Source of the DNA: an uncultured Lachnospiraceae bacterium
GTDB taxonomy: Bacteria; Bacillota_A; Clostridia; Lachnospirales; Lachnospiraceae
Direction: 5' to 3'
Assembly: GCA_902780985.1 (NCBI GenBank)
Contig: CACZHN010000177.1
Location: 1-5,193, forward strand
DNA: 5,193 bases
Shown: in pieces, positions 5,189 to 5,193 of the stretch
Layout of the letters: every line of letters starts with the position of its first letter
How positions within the stretch are numbered: the stretch's first letter is position 1
The notes under the pieces: generated by a model
The model's input: only the letters and a program-made list of their open reading frames with translations
The model's database searches: none
Told to the model about the DNA's origin: nothing
Made by a program: the position numbers and the translations under genes

Positions 5189-5193
5189 GGTTC

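Overview
The window looks like chromosomal DNA of a low-to-mid GC Gram-positive anaerobe of the Clostridia, most likely a Lachnospiraceae-type gut or rumen bacterium. That placement is an inference. It rests on strong AGGAGG-type ribosome binding sites, sigma-A-like promoters, a lipoprotein with a long Thr/Ala/Glu-rich linker, and a YtrA-type GntR regulator in an ABC-2 export operon. Every convincing gene lies on the minus strand, so transcription runs from the right edge to the left.

Right part (about 5190 to 1399): one compact five-gene operon. A near-consensus promoter (-35 TTGACA, 17-bp spacer, -10 TATATT) overlaps a long AT-rich inverted repeat at 5071-5101, which is the obvious operator. 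The genes follow in the order ABC ATPase (4175-5050), ABC-2-type permease 1 (3379-4161), ABC-2-type permease 2 (2615-3382), CPBP/Abi-family intramembrane protease (1777-2625) and YtrA-subfamily GntR repressor (1399-1773). Gene junctions are +13, -4, -11 and +3 nt, so translation is probably coupled. The likely logic is that the distal repressor closes a feedback loop on the operator while the ATPase and two permeases form an exporter. Relatives of such cassettes (B. subtilis Ytr, S. aureus Pmt) respond to cell-envelope stress or export amphipathic peptides. The CPBP protease suggests peptide processing or self-immunity, but the substrate cannot be read from sequence. Just upstream of the promoter is a perfect 22-bp hairpin (5142-5188) that resembles a mobile REP-like palindrome.

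Middle (1398-1254): a 145-bp intergenic region with a small inverted repeat at the regulator's stop codon, a good promoter (TTGAAA-17-TATAAA) for the next gene, and a possible five-codon leader ORF. No strong terminator separates the operon from the lipoprotein gene.

Left part: a secreted lipoprotein (357-1253) with a repetitive acidic linker and a DxDxN-type loop in its folded domain, closed by a strong intrinsic terminator (296-337). Then comes the start of a membrane-anchored protein with a similar Thr/Glu-rich linker (223 to the left edge, incomplete).

The ABC/CPBP/GntR operon with its operator is the most interesting system here. It is a variant of a known theme rather than clearly a new one.
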